Origin: Thalassia testudinum
Lineage: Eukaryota; Streptophyta; Magnoliopsida; Alismatales; Hydrocharitaceae
Direction of reading: 5' to 3'
Length of the DNA stretch: 64,000 nucleotides
NCBI GenBank assembly: GCA_037157565.1
Contig: JAZHRO010000024.1
Span: 9,430,501 to 9,494,500 of the forward strand
Below are positions 44,867-59,083 of the stretch, piece after piece (the stretch's first letter is position 1; each line of letters begins with the position of its first letter). The position numbers and the translations under genes are program-made. The notes below the pieces were generated by a model, which saw only the letters and a program-made list of their open reading frames with translations, had not been told where the DNA came from and did not search any database.

Positions 44867-47408
44867 GGTCACGACCCGTTCTCGGCTTCCCACAAAACCC
44901 GAGAACGGCTCGCCTTGACGAACGCCAAGATCTAGTCGTCCAATGAGAAATAACCAAATGCATGCTCATTCCACAACCACACGAATAATGTAACTAAGAA
45001 GAAAATATAAAACTGACACTAAAGAAAGAGAACGACAATCACAATAATATTACAGGCCATCAATGAGAAGCACAAGTACATAACATAGCCATCACAACAG
45101 AAACTGGCACAAATATAACTGGAAATAACTAAGAGCTACAGGTACTCACTACCACAAAACTCTCTGTAAGAGAAAAAGAAGAAAACTATAGCTGGGCTCG
45201 ACTAGGCCCAACGTCCTCAACAGCCGGTGGCTTTGGCTACTCGAATCTCTGACCTGAACAAGGTTATAAAATCTATGATCAGCTAATGCTGAGTAGAGTG
45301 GTGGTTAAATCACCTACATAAAATATAAATTAAACAGGCAACTAGCTAAAGAGTTTACTTATTATTATCCATTTCCAATTATTGTTTTTCTTATCTTAGT
45401 ACTCTAATCAGGTTCCATGACATTTCTCAATCTTCTTGTTCCCTAAGGGAATGATCTTGCTTGTAGTTTTCCCACGATGCAGGATGTACAGGTGGCACTC
45501 TCCTGGCCGGGAGAGTCCCCCGTGGTAGTCTTACACCTAGTCTACTACCCCGAGGTCACGATCGCAAAGTAGTGGTGACTACAGCACGCGTGATAAGCTC
45601 ACGGGTAGCTACCCCACACTAGCACGCGGTCAATCGTTTCCGCTAACGGGTACGCCCAAACATACAGCAAGGAATAGCACAGGGCCTTACTCTCTCAGAA
45701 CAAGGGTCTCGCCCCTCATAGTCCGCGTACCCTCGTCCGACTATCCTGGTTTGCCCAACGGGCTAACAAGAGTCGGTGTAGGGTGGCCATACCTAACCTC
45801 GGGCCCCATGGGGCGGCTAGCTCCCCCCTACACTAAGTCGCTCACCTTGGTACCACGTATGCGAGGGCGAAACAGGAGTCGACGTAGAGTGGCCAAACCC
45901 ACCCCAGGTCTAAACCCAAGGGGCGGCAAGCTTCCCTCTATTCTAAAGGGATTGTTGTTCTCCTCGGTACCTCGTACACGAGAGCCAGCTCACTTCCCTT
46001 AACCAAGTCCGAACATCCACCAATAGGCGATGTGTTCTCAAAACCATCAGGTTTTCCGTACTACCCTATTCCTGGTTTCTTTCTAAATTCCCTGTAGTGT
46101 TCGTACATGGACTTTCTTATTTTTATATCTGGTTCGTTATACGTAGAACAGACAACTCAAATTCCACCATCTATTATTCAGTATAAGCATGCATTTCCAT
46201 TTATGATGTAGCTCATTACAGGTAGTACAGGTAGCTCATGGTTTATTTCTTTTCAGAAAGTCTCATGGTAACTTGATCATTCATTAACTATACATTCATT
46301 TCTTCCAACCCTAGTGTTCATTTCACAATCATAGGGTTCAATCGAATATATTCTAAAGTAGCATGCATTTATCTCTTTTCAATCATAGGGTTCATCTCAC
46401 AACCTAGGTTCAATTAATTCTATGCATTCAATTTAATTATTAATTCCGAGATTAACGTGAGAGCCACTCTACCAGGGTAACCGGGAGGAATGGGGGCTCG
46501 TACGGTAGCTCCCGACGTCTCCACAGGTCCCATATACTTGATGGACTGGAGATCTATGACATAAATTGATAGGTCAAATGAGCTCAAAATGGTATAAACA
46601 ATGTATTATGTAGAGAAACCTGAATGGAAACTAACGACGTTTGGTTTGTGGAAATCTGACTCCATTTGGATGCTAAACGGGCCCAAAACACCAACCCTGA
46701 CCAAAATCAGACGTCTAGGAAGAGTCCCAAAGGTCTTAAACGAACTTAGAGACTCACCTTGCTCGGGGTGCCTTTTCCAGACGTCTGGAACTGCCTTAGT
46801 TCTCATACCAGCACGCTTCCCAACCTCTGACATACGCACACGCACGGTCAGACTTTGGCAGGAAAAATAATCAAGAAAAAAATGCTACCAGACGTCTGAT
46901 ATTACCTTTGGATGTTCGACTCAACATTTGGAGGTCACTCCGGACGTCTGATTCTGCGGAAAAATGATTCTACAGAACCGTCTGCGAGCCTTTTCTCGTC
47001 GCAGAAGCTACAGCAGCTGCAGCATCGCCTCACTCCCTCGCGAGTCCTCTGCTCTTAGGCCACCGAACTCCTCTGCTCTCCGCTCTTCCTCTCCTCTCGC
47101 TCGGCTGTTGGTGTAGGGACGAATGGAGGAGGAGGGGGTATATATAGGGAGAGGAGGTATGGATGAGGGGATGGTGGAGAGTGAGGCAGGTGAGGGTGCC
47201 GCAGGGGGATGGTGCATGCATGAGGGGGAAGGGGGAGGTGATGGTGTGCGTGGTAGGGAGATGGTGGTGGGCAAAATTATGGGAATGCCCCTACAATTTT
47301 CCTCTCCCCCTCGCAAAAGCCAAAATAAAAATCTAAGGGGTTTAAAACTGCACAAAAGCCCTTACGAATTTCAGAAATGCCAAACGACCTTAGGAAATGG
47401 TCATTTCA
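44867..47408. mobile_element. Solo LTR C, copy 3 (divergent)
   Basis: 2542 bp, GGTCACGACCC...GGTCATTTCA, bounded by a perfect ATACC duplication (44862-44866 and 47409-47413). The expected TG start is mutated to GG. It shares the CTCTCCTGGCCGGGAGAGTCC block and the (A/C)CACTCTACCAG block with the other copies and keeps some AGACGTCTGG motifs. TATATATAGG lies near 47138. Older than the other two copies by its divergence. Confidence 0.85.
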
Positions 47409-49183
47409 ATACCTAAGTATAAGTACAAAAATAGTTAGTAATATTTACTATACTAAGTCATTATAACATACTAATATTGTTAGTAACATATATAATATAT
47501 ATAATAACATATATAAGTGTCGCTAAAGCCTTAGTAAACTATATACATAACCTAAGGAAAAAGCTATTATCGACACTAACATATATATACATATACAGTG
47601 ATGGATGAATCTGTCACTAAAGCCCTTGCTTTATATATTTACATAAGCGCTCAAATATTCTACTTTATATACACTTATATATACTATAATATATTATTTA
47701 CAGTATACATTATTTATTTACATTATATTATATTATTTATATACTATATATTTATACTTTACATATATTATACATATACACACATAAATGCACACAGACA
47801 TACAACACACACAACTCATGCACACATAAGCACACTAAGGCACAAGGGAATAGCTCAACACTTAGGTAAATTTTCTTCAGGAAACACAACACTTAACCGG
47901 TTCACTCTCTCTCAGATCGGTTTGGCTCGGTTCAACCCAAAAATGTTGTTTAATGGGCGAGTAACATTTTCGAGGGATATGCAGCACCCCTTTCAGGGTA
48001 GGACCGGACCTCTACTAGGGTCACCCTAGTTTAGTTATTAGGTGTATTAATTCCAATTCAAAGCTCGTTAATGGGCCCACACATAGTGCATGGCCCCTGG
48101 CCCATGCACCGCACTCCGTTCATATATCGCATGCTCAAGGTAGATCGAGAGAGAAAGGTATGTGTATGTGTAATGGTGCCTGGCACTTAACAATTGAGAG
48201 GCCAAGAACACAAATTCCTTTTATCCCGCATCGCGTGCTTCTCAGCGCACGATGCGGGATTAAGGAAGCAGCAATTAGCACTGCAGCAGCGGGGTCTGCA
48301 TGATGATTTGCAATATTGGCCCTCATTTTTATGGTAATAATTTAATATAAATTAAAATTAAATTATATAATTGTAAAGCCATTACATAGGGTTACATAAT
48401 TATGTAAATACTTTACAAAAATAAACTAGTTTATTATATAATTAAATTAAATAAAGTTTACTGTCTATACATGTTAAATTAGAGTTTAATTAATTATTTA
48501 AAGTATAAATCAGTTAATTAATTATACAGTTGACTAAATATAGTATTAATATACATAATGAATTATTTATTCCATATTTTAATGATATTTAATAAGCTTT
48601 ATTTTAGTTTATATACAATTAAATACACGTTTTAGATAGTTTTTCATATAAATAAACTATCAATACTATAATATAGTATAAATATGGTTTAAATATGTTC
48701 AAAATATTTAATATATCACTATAAAAATAAATAGTATGACTTACTTCAATATTAAATTAAATTACTAATTTATTTTATTTTAAGTTAATAAATTATCTAG
48801 TTAACTTAATAACTTAATTATTTACTGTAAATATATAATTAAATGCAATTACAGGAATTATAATATTTATATTATATATATGAATATGTATGTACAGTAT
48901 TACGTACAGATATGTTCATTTAAATAGGTTTGTATAGTATCTTAGTTATTAAACAATTAACTTATATAAATTAATATAAAATAATACAATAAAGTTATAT
49001 ATACAATAAGTTATTCTAAATACTTAATTTAATACATAAAATACATATATAAGTTATTTATAGACATTTTATACATATTATACAATATTTACTTATAGCT
49101 TAGGTTTAATTACTATATACAAGTATATACATAAAATACATGGTATTTTTGCGTATTTTTGGGGTTTTTGTAATTTTTATGGG

Positions 49184-49193
<10 letters not shown>

Positions 49194-49215
<22 letters not shown>
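49194..49215. repeat. (TA)n microsatellite
   Basis: About eleven TA dinucleotides within LTR B copy 1. The aligned region of the solo copy lacks the run. Confidence 0.9.
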
Positions 49216-49218
<3 letters not shown>

Positions 49219-50349
49219 GGATGAGAGAGAAAGAGTAAGATGAGAGAGAAGAGTTGTTTTTGTTGTTTTTGAAGTTTAGTTCTTTTATTAAGTTTCAAGG
49301 TATACTGAACCGTCGGCTGGTATGTTCTATTAAGTCGGGGGTTCAGAATGCCTTAAAACTTGGCATACACCTAAAAATACACCTAATCTAAACCAAGAAA
49401 TACTTATTTTACTTTTTTTGTAACTTTTATATAATTTTTATTTATGTACAAAGTTCACCAATTTTAGGCCTTCAATGGTGTTGGTAGTGAAAACCAAAAG
49501 CCTTGAAAAGAGTTCTAGTGGCTAAAAGTAGGGAAAAAACATTCAAGATCATCCAAAACACTATATGAAACATGTATGGGTAGTTAAGCATGATTTTTGC
49601 TTTGATTGCATTAAAATTCTCCTTTTTGGACAAATTTACACATGCAAATAGCTAACAAAAGAATTTAACCTAAGATTACAAACACTCCAAATCAAATTAA
49701 AATCCATTTCAAGTACATGAATGCTTATACAAAATATACACAATAGGTCAGCTCCATTCAACTTCAAATCCTAGTTGAAATGCACTCTCAAATGAGCCAA
49801 AACAGCAACTGTTGAAATTCAGCAGCAGTAGCTACTGCTTTTCATCCAAAATCAGATGCTGGCTTCATTAATTAGATGTCTTAAAATCAAATGCAGATTT
49901 TACAGCAGCCAACATCTACTTCTACTGCTATTTCAACAGCAACAACTGCTTCATTGATCACTGAAATCAGCCCAGTTCATACCTAAGAAGGTCTGATTTA
50001 GGCACATGAATGCACAAAACATTGTCCAAACTCCTTTAAAATCCATATGACCAATTCTCATCCTTTATAATTCTCAAAAGACCCTAAGTTGATCTTCTCT
50101 TTACATTTTAGACAATGTAAAGAAAAAGATCATATTAAGTGCAGAAATCACCTCAAAGCAACTCTAAATCTCCATTAAGACCTTGAAATTAGCATTTGTT
50201 TCTTTAAAAACTTGGGTGAAATCAGATTGGTATAAGAATTCATGTGGCCCTATTTGGGCCTTTAATTTAGGATCATTCAGATTATCTGATAACCATGAGC
50301 TTTTAAACACTATATAATAGTGTTAGAATCTCAAATTATCCAATACAAA

Positions 50350-50757
50350 ACTTTTTTTTTTTTTAGAAACCAGGAGTTAATCTTATTCATCCCCTACTCC
50401 TTGGAGGCAAGAAAAGGCAGGGAGACTAGACCAATACCTATCTATTACAGAGAAAATGGACCACAACTCGTGGCCTAGTATAAAAGAAAGAAAAGCCAAA
50501 AACAAAAGCAACCAAAGCAGCCTCAAAAAGGAGAAATGATGTAGGGAAACTGAAATCTATCTAGTCTCATAAGGCCCTTACTCCTAGCAGAGAGCATAGA
50601 GGGGTGTTGGAAGATTTTCCAACTCCCCTTCGCAAGAGCCGCAAAATGCAAAGCTAATGCATTCGCTGTTAGGCAGATATAAGTCAACGTTTCGATCCTT
50701 CCCTTGTTAGCTAGCAATATGGAAGCATCAGTTCCAAGGTTCCATTGGGTCATGATT
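50350..50757 (-). mobile_element. 5'-truncated LINE, RNase H end
   Basis: About 0.4 kb absent from the aligned LTR B copy (between 57330 and 57375). It begins on the plus strand with 13 T, i.e. a poly(A) tail on the minus strand. The minus-strand frame 50753-50523 has WNLGTDASILLANKG and TANALALHFAALAKGSW, resembling the C-terminal RNase H of plant L1-type LINEs (xTANALAHxxA). Target duplication not resolved. Confidence 0.6.
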
Positions 50758-52705
50758 TAAAGCCTCAAATCAGCTTTGATTCTCCTTGGCCTAGACTACC
50801 CAAAACAAGACTTGAATTGGGTGTAAGCTCATTTGAGAATAAATCTTCGATAGAAACACATCAAACTCATTGCAATACACCCAATTAAGCAAACCCAAAC
50901 TTGAATCACTCGATTAAAATTCCATTAAAACCAAATTGATTTCAATTCATGAAATTGGGTGTGAAAATCAATTCTGAAAGGATCGAGCGAATCGGTTCAA
51001 TTAAAACCAGATCGGGGGGTCTTTGTGAATTGATGGAGTGAATGGGAGACCCCCTCAAGTGGCTTTAAATCTAAATTTGACCTTGATGGATGGGTGGAAG
51101 ATGGATAAAATTCGAGGAAAAATCAGAAATGAATTGCGATGCGTAGGGAAAGCTGTATGCGTCGAAATGGAGGTGGAAAAACACCTCTATAATCCAAATT
51201 GATCAGAAAGGGTGGAATGGATCTAAGCTAATCTATGCCTAATCTACACTAAACCATCAAACCAATGAATTCTAACATCTAATCTACTCCTAAATTACTC
51301 TAGCTAACACTACAATTAATCTAAAAAGTAGGAAAACTACACTAGGAAAGCAATAAATCTATCAAACAGATGAAGGTGGTGTTCAAGGTCCACCTGTCGG
51401 AGGTCGATGGCGACGAAATGGAAGAGACTCTCAGCTGAAGAAGGTGGTGTCCAAGAGTCAAAAGCTAGCGGCTAGAGGCGATTGAAGAAGGGAGAGGAAC
51501 CCACTTTGTCACCGTGGATGATGAATGGAGGTGAAAGGTTAAGGGAATGGACGATGGGAACCACTCAAGGGGAGAGAGCGATTCCGTGTGCTCGTGAGCT
51601 TAGTGAGGTCCTTAAGTAGCCGAGTTACTGATTCCAATCACCGCAGAAGTGCGATTTAGCACGTAGGGCTTGGGCGGTGGGGATGAGCTTGCAAGGGCAT
51701 GCGAAAGTCCAAGATGAAACATGGCCGTTGGATGAGATCTTGCATAGGTGGTGAACACACGTGTCATAGCGTAAGAAGGTTCGATTCAGGGATGTCCATC
51801 AGATTGTGGATCAAGAGAAGAACGGTCGAGATCTCAAGTGTTTGTGAGTCGCTACAGTGGTCCGCGGCTACAGCTCTATTGATGGTTTGCAGAGAAGCCC
51901 TTATGGGAAAAAGGGTAGAAAAATTGTGAATAAACCCATAAGTGGTAAAAAAGAAGGCGACGTAATCCCTGAGGTGTTACAAAATGATCCCTGGCAGCTA
52001 TCAAATCAATCCCTGGCATATTTTTATGCATGAAATGAAGATGGCCTAAGGACCTAAGTGAAAAGCTATTAATGCAAGGTCTTAATGATGTCCAAATGCA
52101 ACTAAGATTTTATTGAAGCTCAATTGAACATTCAAGAAGTTGGTTTCACTTTTGATTTGAAGTTTTGAACTCAATTATGTGTTAAATATGCAATTGGATC
52201 ATCATTTCATATTAATGAATAGAATATCTCATGTAATGATCTAATTTCGCATTTTTAACACAGATTTGATGTTTTAGGTCTTTTTCACTATTTCCCACAC
52301 TTAACCCATTTCATGTGTTAATTCAGTAGTGTTTAACCAAGTTTCTAACTTAACTTCGACATTTTAGCTATCATAAGTCACACCTCATCACCTGCGCTAC
52401 ATCCAAATTTAATAACCACTACATTAGATAAATAAGGTAACCTTTTTAGCAAAATAAAGTGAAAAGAATAAAATTTGGAAATAGCATATTTTTCCACTGT
52501 CATAACAAAATTGCAAGTCTCGCTGATTTCCTCATCTGAAATTAAGAGAAGTTGTCAGAGATATTATCATAATTATAAAGATTGACCAACATTCAAAAAA
52601 TCTAAAAGTTGGCTGACCGTTAAGAGAGGGATGTTTTCCTCATCTGAACGTTAGGAGAGGGGTGATTTCCTCTATTTAAGTGGTGGTTATTCCTTGCCCA
52701 CTTCA

Positions 52706-52713
52706 TATATAAA
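52706..52713 (+). promoter_or_regulatory. TATA box of the GRF gene
   Basis: TATATAAA stands about 55 bases before a good splice donor (CAG/GTATGG at 52759-52764), which fits a short 5' non-coding exon. Confidence 0.5.
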
Positions 52714-53331
52714 GGAATCTTACCCCCAGATTTGAAGCATTTTTCTTCCAAATTCGTTTCAGGTATGGGAACTCAAGAAATGAAAATTTGATTCTTGTCA
52801 CTAACACAAGGATTAGAATGTACATTTGATTATTTCAACTCAAGAGAGGAAAAAATGATTACAATGAAATTCATTTATATCTTTCAATGTGGTTATTACA
52901 GGGTTGGCTACTCCTACAGATACGATGAAAGCTCCCTCTAAATCTTCAAGCACTCGTCAACCAAGTAGCAGCATCCCATGTGTGCATTCAAGGAGTGTGA
53001 CATGCTTATGTAGAGTTCCAGCTACACTCAGAGTTTCTGGATGGCCATGGAGCAAAGTTCAAAAGTTTTACTCTTATCCACAAAATACATGCAAATACCT
53101 CAAATGGGCAAATCTAAGAGGGGAGCATGAAGAGGAAGATCAATTAATGTAAACCATGCAAGAAGATAACGTCAGGTTAGGAAGAGATTTTGATTACATA
53201 CTACACATGGTCAATGACACCAACGTAAGAGTTGTGGAGTTGCAAAAAATCTTACATGAGTCAACGTTGTATGTCAAAGAAGGTGTAATATGCATTATCA
53301 TAAGCGGGTCAATTAAAATGTATTATCAGTA
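52706..53331 (+). pseudogene. GRF-type zinc-finger protein gene, degenerate
   Basis: Inferred gene: TATA box, short leader exon, intron from about 52762 (GTATGG) to 52900 (TTATTACAG), then a coding exon from ATG at 52924. The protein has a serine-rich N-terminus, then the GRF pattern CLCRVPATLRVSGWP...KFYSYPQNTCKYLKWAN. The third zinc ligand (usual YxCP) is Tyr, so zinc binding is probably lost. An acidic end stops at 53150. The same register goes on for 60 codons with a helix-like stretch (VRVVELQKILHE) to 53331, as plant GRF proteins do, so the 53150 stop looks like a mutation. GRF fingers bind nucleic acid; this one is probably a transposon-associated relic. Confidence 0.65.
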
Positions 53332-53372
53332 GGTGTTGTTTTGTTGCATTTAGTGCCTATTAATGTGCATTT

Positions 53373-53596
53373 CACTACAAGAAAAACTACTTTTGCCATA
53401 ATTACTTTGAAGACCTTATTATGGACATCTGATCAGGCCGTCTAATGCCTATTTTTCTTTTCTGATTTATCTAAGAGTTGTCTAAGCGTCCTAGGATAGT
53501 GTATGTGTTCCTAGGACTACTGTTCCTAGGACTACTAAATTTGTCTAAGTGTCCTAGGATAGTTTAGTGTCACCAATAGTGATTTTTGTTGTAGTG
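53373..53596. mobile_element. CACTA-type MITE
   Basis: 224 bp with terminal inverted repeats CACTACAAGAAAAA and CACTACAACAAAAA and a 3-bp TTT duplication on both sides (53370-53372, 53597-53599), as expected for CACTA (CMC) transposons. No coding capacity. Inside, the octamer TCCTAGGA or its near copies recurs five times. Confidence 0.85.
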
Positions 53597-54028
53597 TTTA
53601 CATGACTCGTATCTACAACTTTAGTGGGCTCTGCACTGTAATTTGAGTTTGTCTTTTGCAGGAAATAGTTAAATAGAATTTTGGAATTAAAGTTTTTAAA
53701 TTTTGTTTGTCTTTGATAATAGTAATATCTCAGGATTTTACAACGATAATTTAGCATAATTTCTTAATGTAAGTACGTAGCTTGAGGAATGCACATACAA
53801 TTGTTTCCTCAAAGAAAAGAATAATTGCTATTAAATTATAAAGCATGAAATACAATATTTGAGACATTTAACTAAACATATCTTACAACTCCTATCATTT
53901 ACAATTGAATGCGTCGAACAACATTACTTACAGCACTACTGAATGCACTATAAAAACCTTTGTGACGCATACCTTCCCTTCCTCAACGTTCACCCCTACC
54001 TCATGATGGATCTTGTTGTGCAACTCTT

Positions 54029-57000
54029 TGATCACTGACAACCGGTTCGTACAAAAATAGGTCGTTGTTGTAGTATATGTCACAAATACAAACCGTTATC
54101 ACGTAAATTTTATTTATTTACTTAATTTTTACTGATTAATTCTAGGTCATTCACTAGGAGGTAATTATTGATATACATCACTCTCTAAGTCCAATAATAT
54201 TCTTTAATTTCAAAAAGATTGATTTTATGCACAATAATGAATGAATCAATCAAATAATCAAATAATGAAACAATTATGTACACAAGAAAGAATAACAACT
54301 AATTAAAATGCTTGAAAACAATTATATACAAACAAGCATCAAAAACTATAATTAAATACTTTATATTATTTATTTACAACTTATATTAGTAATACTTATG
54401 TATATATACAATAATAATTAATAATGTATACTATACTAACTTAATTTAACATACTAACATATACAGTAACATATAATGTACGTACAACGACATATATAAG
54501 CGTCTCTAAACCATAGAAAAATTATATACATAAGCTAAGGTAAAAATAAGATCTATACTGACGTTTATTTTATCTACAGTGACATAATTATCTGTCACTA
54601 AAGCTATTCTTTATTTATTTACATATATAGCTCAAACATATGTTATACTACATATACTTATTACATATATACTTATTTACTTACATATATATACACATTA
54701 AGCACGCATGCATACAACTCAAAGAGGTTCTTTTGTTCTTCACCTACTTAGCGTTGACACTCAACCCAACCCTCTTCTTAACACTTAGTCGATTTCATGT
54801 TTCAATCTTTGATTAACGCCTAAATTACTATTTACTAATACAAAAATTAAGGTTTTTGATTGGTGGGTAGTCTTTTCGAGAGATACACAGCACCCCTAAG
54901 GGTGGGACCAGACCTCTACTAAAGGCCACCCTAACTTCTTAATTAGGCGCATTAATCTTGGTTTAAGCTCATTAATGGGCCCAACTAGGCCCACGCACAG
55001 TGCATGACTCTCAACCCATGCCCCGCACACAAATCTAAAATGCCATATCAATTTCATGATCAAAGGATAGAGGAGAGGCTATGTGTGTTCGGGCGCAGTG
55101 CCCGTGACGACCGCTATGCCCAGAAGACAAAATCAATATAACCCGCTGTGCTTACTCACATGCCCACAATGTGAGACTTAATTTAGCGCCTCACGGGCAG
55201 TACATTCAGCGCACTCACATGTCTAATTTGGCAGATTTGGCCCTCGATTTGAGGGCTCAAATTAATTCCAATTTTTAAATAAAATATATATTTAGAAATG
55301 CCTTATATATGGCTATATAATTATATAGTTTATTTACAAAATTAATTATATTTGCTATATAAATAAATTAGCTAAAGTTTGCTATTTATACAAACTGATT
55401 TAAGGGTTTATTTCTTAATTACAGTATAAATTAGTTAATTAATGATCAAATTAATCTATTACAATAATAATATACATATTAAAGTATTTATTAGAGATTT
55501 TTATTATATTTTAAACTTTTTATTTTAATTTATTTACAATTAAATATGTGATTTCAGGCTATTATACATATAAATTAGGTATAAATAGTATAATACTTTA
55601 TAAATATAATTAAATTAGTTTAAATTATTTGAAATACTATAGTACAAATATACAATATAAGTTATTTCAATAATAACCTAAGTTACTAATTTATTTTATT
55701 TAATTTAATAATTTAACTAATAACTTAATAAATTAATTATTTATTGTACATATATAATTAAATTAGGTTACAGGTGTATTAATGTCATTATACATACATA
55801 AATACATATATATAGTATCACTTATAAATAAGTTAATTTATTAGGGTTTCTATAATTATGTAGCGTATAGTACATATAAGTTAATATAATGAATAGATAA
55901 TTATATAAATAAGTTATGTATATATTAATTTATCTTAAATACTTAACTTATGCTATAGAGTACATACATAAGTTATATACAAATATTTTATACATATTTT
56001 ACATTATTTACATAGATAGCTTAATATATAGCTTATATATACATATATTTACATAGTATACATAGTGTTTTTGTGTATTTTTTGGGTTTTTCTTATTTTT
56101 ATGATTTTTATGAATTTTATAGAGGTAAGGGGATGAGAGGGAAATAAAGAGATGAGAGAAATGAACTTATTTTTGGTGTTTTTGATTTTGAGTTCTTTTA
56201 TTAAATTCCAAGGTATACTGAAACATCAGCTGGTATGTTCTACCAAACCGAAAGTTCAGATGACCTTGAAACTTAGTATACACTTAAAAATATATCTTAT
56301 TCTAACCAAGATAGGGTTTTTTTTTTATATTTCTTATATTATTTTTATTTATATGCATAGTTAACACAATTTAGGGCCTTCTAGGAGTTTTAAAGTGGAA
56401 CCTAAGACCCTAAAAAGAGTTCTAGTGGATGGAATGGCAATGAAAGTGTTCAGATGTGCTCTATACAGTTTAAGAAAGATGCTCTAGCCAATAAACATGA
56501 TTTTCATTCATTTTTTCCTTTAATTTCCCAATTTGGACAGTTAGGCATATTTTTAGTTGACAAAAGAAGATTCAAATCACAATACAAGCTATTCAAATGA
56601 AATTAAAAGGTATAAAAGACATGAATTCTTGTTACAAATTATTACACAACATTACAAGCATGTCAGCCATTCAATTAACCTAATCCTAGCTCACTGTCCT
56701 ACATTTCAGTCCACTCAACATCTAATGACAGCAGCAGCAACAGATGCAACAACAGCAACTGCAGCAGTAGTTGCAGCTTGAACAACAGCTCACATCAGTC
56801 TCTCAGCAATCCAAGGAACTGCCCAAATGTCTTAAGTGATTCAAGGTTGCTATGCAACCATTAGGTCTCAATTTCAATAGTTCTGAATTGGGGATTTCAA
56901 TGAGAAAAACACATTTTCAATAGCTCTGAAATGAAAATTTCAATAGCTGCTCATATGGCCAAATCTAATCCATAACCTCTGTCATAGACAACAAAGATCA

Positions 57001-59083
57001 TGGGATTAGATTGAAAATAAATCCAACAAGAAAATGTCACTGCCATGCAGCATTTTGACATATAAAAATCTGATAAAATCTGATAAAACATTGAATTCAC
57101 TTAAAAATCTGATAAAACATTGAATTCACTTAAAAATCAATTGGAAGTATTAAATTTTCATCAAAAACTTTTAAACTTTAATACCCATTTCAAATCAGAC
57201 AGAGAACACTGATTTCACCCCTTATGCTATAGTGAGCATGAAGGAAGAGTTCAAATCAATCCATTAAAGCCAATTCACTTAAATCCCAAATGTTTAAAAC
57301 CTTAAGGAATATTGAAAATCCCTTAGGTGAGAAATCAAAATTTCAAAAACTCAAATCCACACAAAAATACTAGGTAGAGCCTCAAATCAACAAAATTGAT
57401 TCTCCTTGGCTCTCCCACACATTCAGGAACATAAAATCTCCAATTCATATCCGAATTCAGACATGGCTCAGTTGAGGAAGAGTTTATCATGTTCAACATC
57501 TCAAACTCACATAATTAAACAAAAATGTATCAACCCGTTTGATCAAAAATCCATTCAAAACCCAATTTGATCAAATCTTGCAATCTTACTTTGAAATCCA
57601 AATTAAAATCAAATCAAGCAAATTGATTCTTTTCAAATCAGATCAAGGATCTTTGTGAACAATATGACATGAGTGAAGAGACCCCTAGGTGATTTTTGAG
57701 CGCAAATCTTCATCTCAAAGCTCGAATGCATTGGGATGAGGATTTGACTCTAATGAGTGGGTGGATTGCGAAATAAAAAATGAGGAATATCAGAACGCGA
57801 CGTGGAAATGTGAAGAGGGAGATCAATGATTAACAAGTGAGATGAAATCATCTCCTCTAATCTGAAGTGATCAGAGGAGGTGGAGGTGATTTCTACATTA
57901 ATCTATTGCTAACTAAACAATAATCACACATCAGATTTGACAATTCTACATCTAATTTCTACTCCTAAATTGCTCTAACTATCACTACAACTAATCTAAA
58001 AAGCAGTAAATCATAATATGATCAGAGGAATGAAACCTTTGGATCCAGAGCCGGCGGCTAAGGAGGAAGAATGGGGGGAGATCTCCAGTGAAGAAAAAGC
58101 CAATTAGAGGAGCTTCAAGGTCATCCTCAGGCGTACGTCATCCCTAGCGGCGATGAGGAAATGGTGGTGAAAAACCACACCACTGTCACTGATGTTGCGA
58201 GTGAAGGGATAAGGGGAACTGGAGACAACAAAGGGATCGGCCTCAAGGAAGTAGGAGAGGAGGTCGATCCTTTGCCCACGAGGCCAGTGAGGTGCTTAAG
58301 TAGAGCTTGGAACTGACTCCACTCACCGAGAGGGTGAAATTAGCCAATTAGGTCATGGGTGGTGGAGATGAGAGGAGAGAAGCGCGAGAGGATTCAAGTC
58401 AAATCCTAGCCGCTAGATGAGATCTGGAGGTAGAGGTGATCGCACGCGCCAAGTCGCATGAAGCTTCTAAAGGATCTAGGCCACAAGATCGAGAGGATCA
58501 CAAGATGGATGGATGGGATGGCTCCTATTCTTCGCATGAATAGAGTTCCGCAAAGGGTAGGTGCTCTGAGTTCTTTTGGTGTTTTTACAGACGGGCCGTT
58601 AGGCAAACCGGTAAGACAATATTAAGGAGGCCCATTAGTGGTAAGAATGCCTACAGAGCAGCCCTTGGAATGTAGCAAATGGGTCCCTACGACCTTCAAG
58701 TAGGTCCTTGGAGGTTTTCTAATGCATAAAATGTGATGCATGAAGGACCTATTGTGAAACTCTAATTGCAATGCCCTAATGATGTCCAAATGCAAAAAGT
58801 TTTTATTGAAGCTCAATTGAACATATTAGAAGTTAATTTCACTTTTGATTTGGAGGTTTGAGCTCATTTGTGTGTTTAATTTGCAATTGGATCACCATTT
58901 TGTATTTAATAAAAGAATATCTCAATAATTGACCTAACCTTGCATTGTTAGCATAAAATTGATGTTTTAGGTCTTTTTCTCTATTTCCCACACTTAACCA
59001 TTTTTATGTGTTAATTTGATAGTGCTTAATCTAGTTTCTAGCTTAACTTGGGCATTTTAGCTATGGTGAGTCACAACTCATCA
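54029..59083 (-). mobile_element. Solo LTR B, copy 2
   Basis: 5055 bp. On the minus strand TGATGAGTTGTGACTCACC...CAGTGATCA, flanked by CTCTT (54024-54028) and CCCTT (59084-59088), a 5-bp duplication with one change. It interrupts the Arg/Gly-rich end of the PMD gene, whose frame joins cleanly if the LTR and one duplicate are ignored. No primer site or internal region on either side. Much of the left 2 kb is AT-rich; 57700-58600 is G-rich. No gene is seen inside. Confidence 0.88.

Larger units (their letters stand above)
44487..52390 (-). mobile_element. 5' LTR of minus-strand element B (LTR B copy 1)
   Basis: Aligned with the solo copy at 54029-59083 over its whole length once the LTR C (44867-47408) and the LINE piece (about 50350-50757) are removed; that leaves about 5 kb. 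On the minus strand it begins TGATGAGGTGTGACTTATGATAG. The left half (47430-49200) is very AT-rich; the right half (51350-51950) is G-rich LTR sequence. ORF-like frames (47598, 51699) are not supported as genes. CCTGC follows at 52391-52395; no left duplication was found. Confidence 0.8.

Noticed and set aside
47598..48029. 143-codon tyrosine/isoleucine-rich frame
   Set aside because: It runs through AT-rich LTR B sequence (TATATTTA-type repeats); the aligned solo LTR has no such frame.
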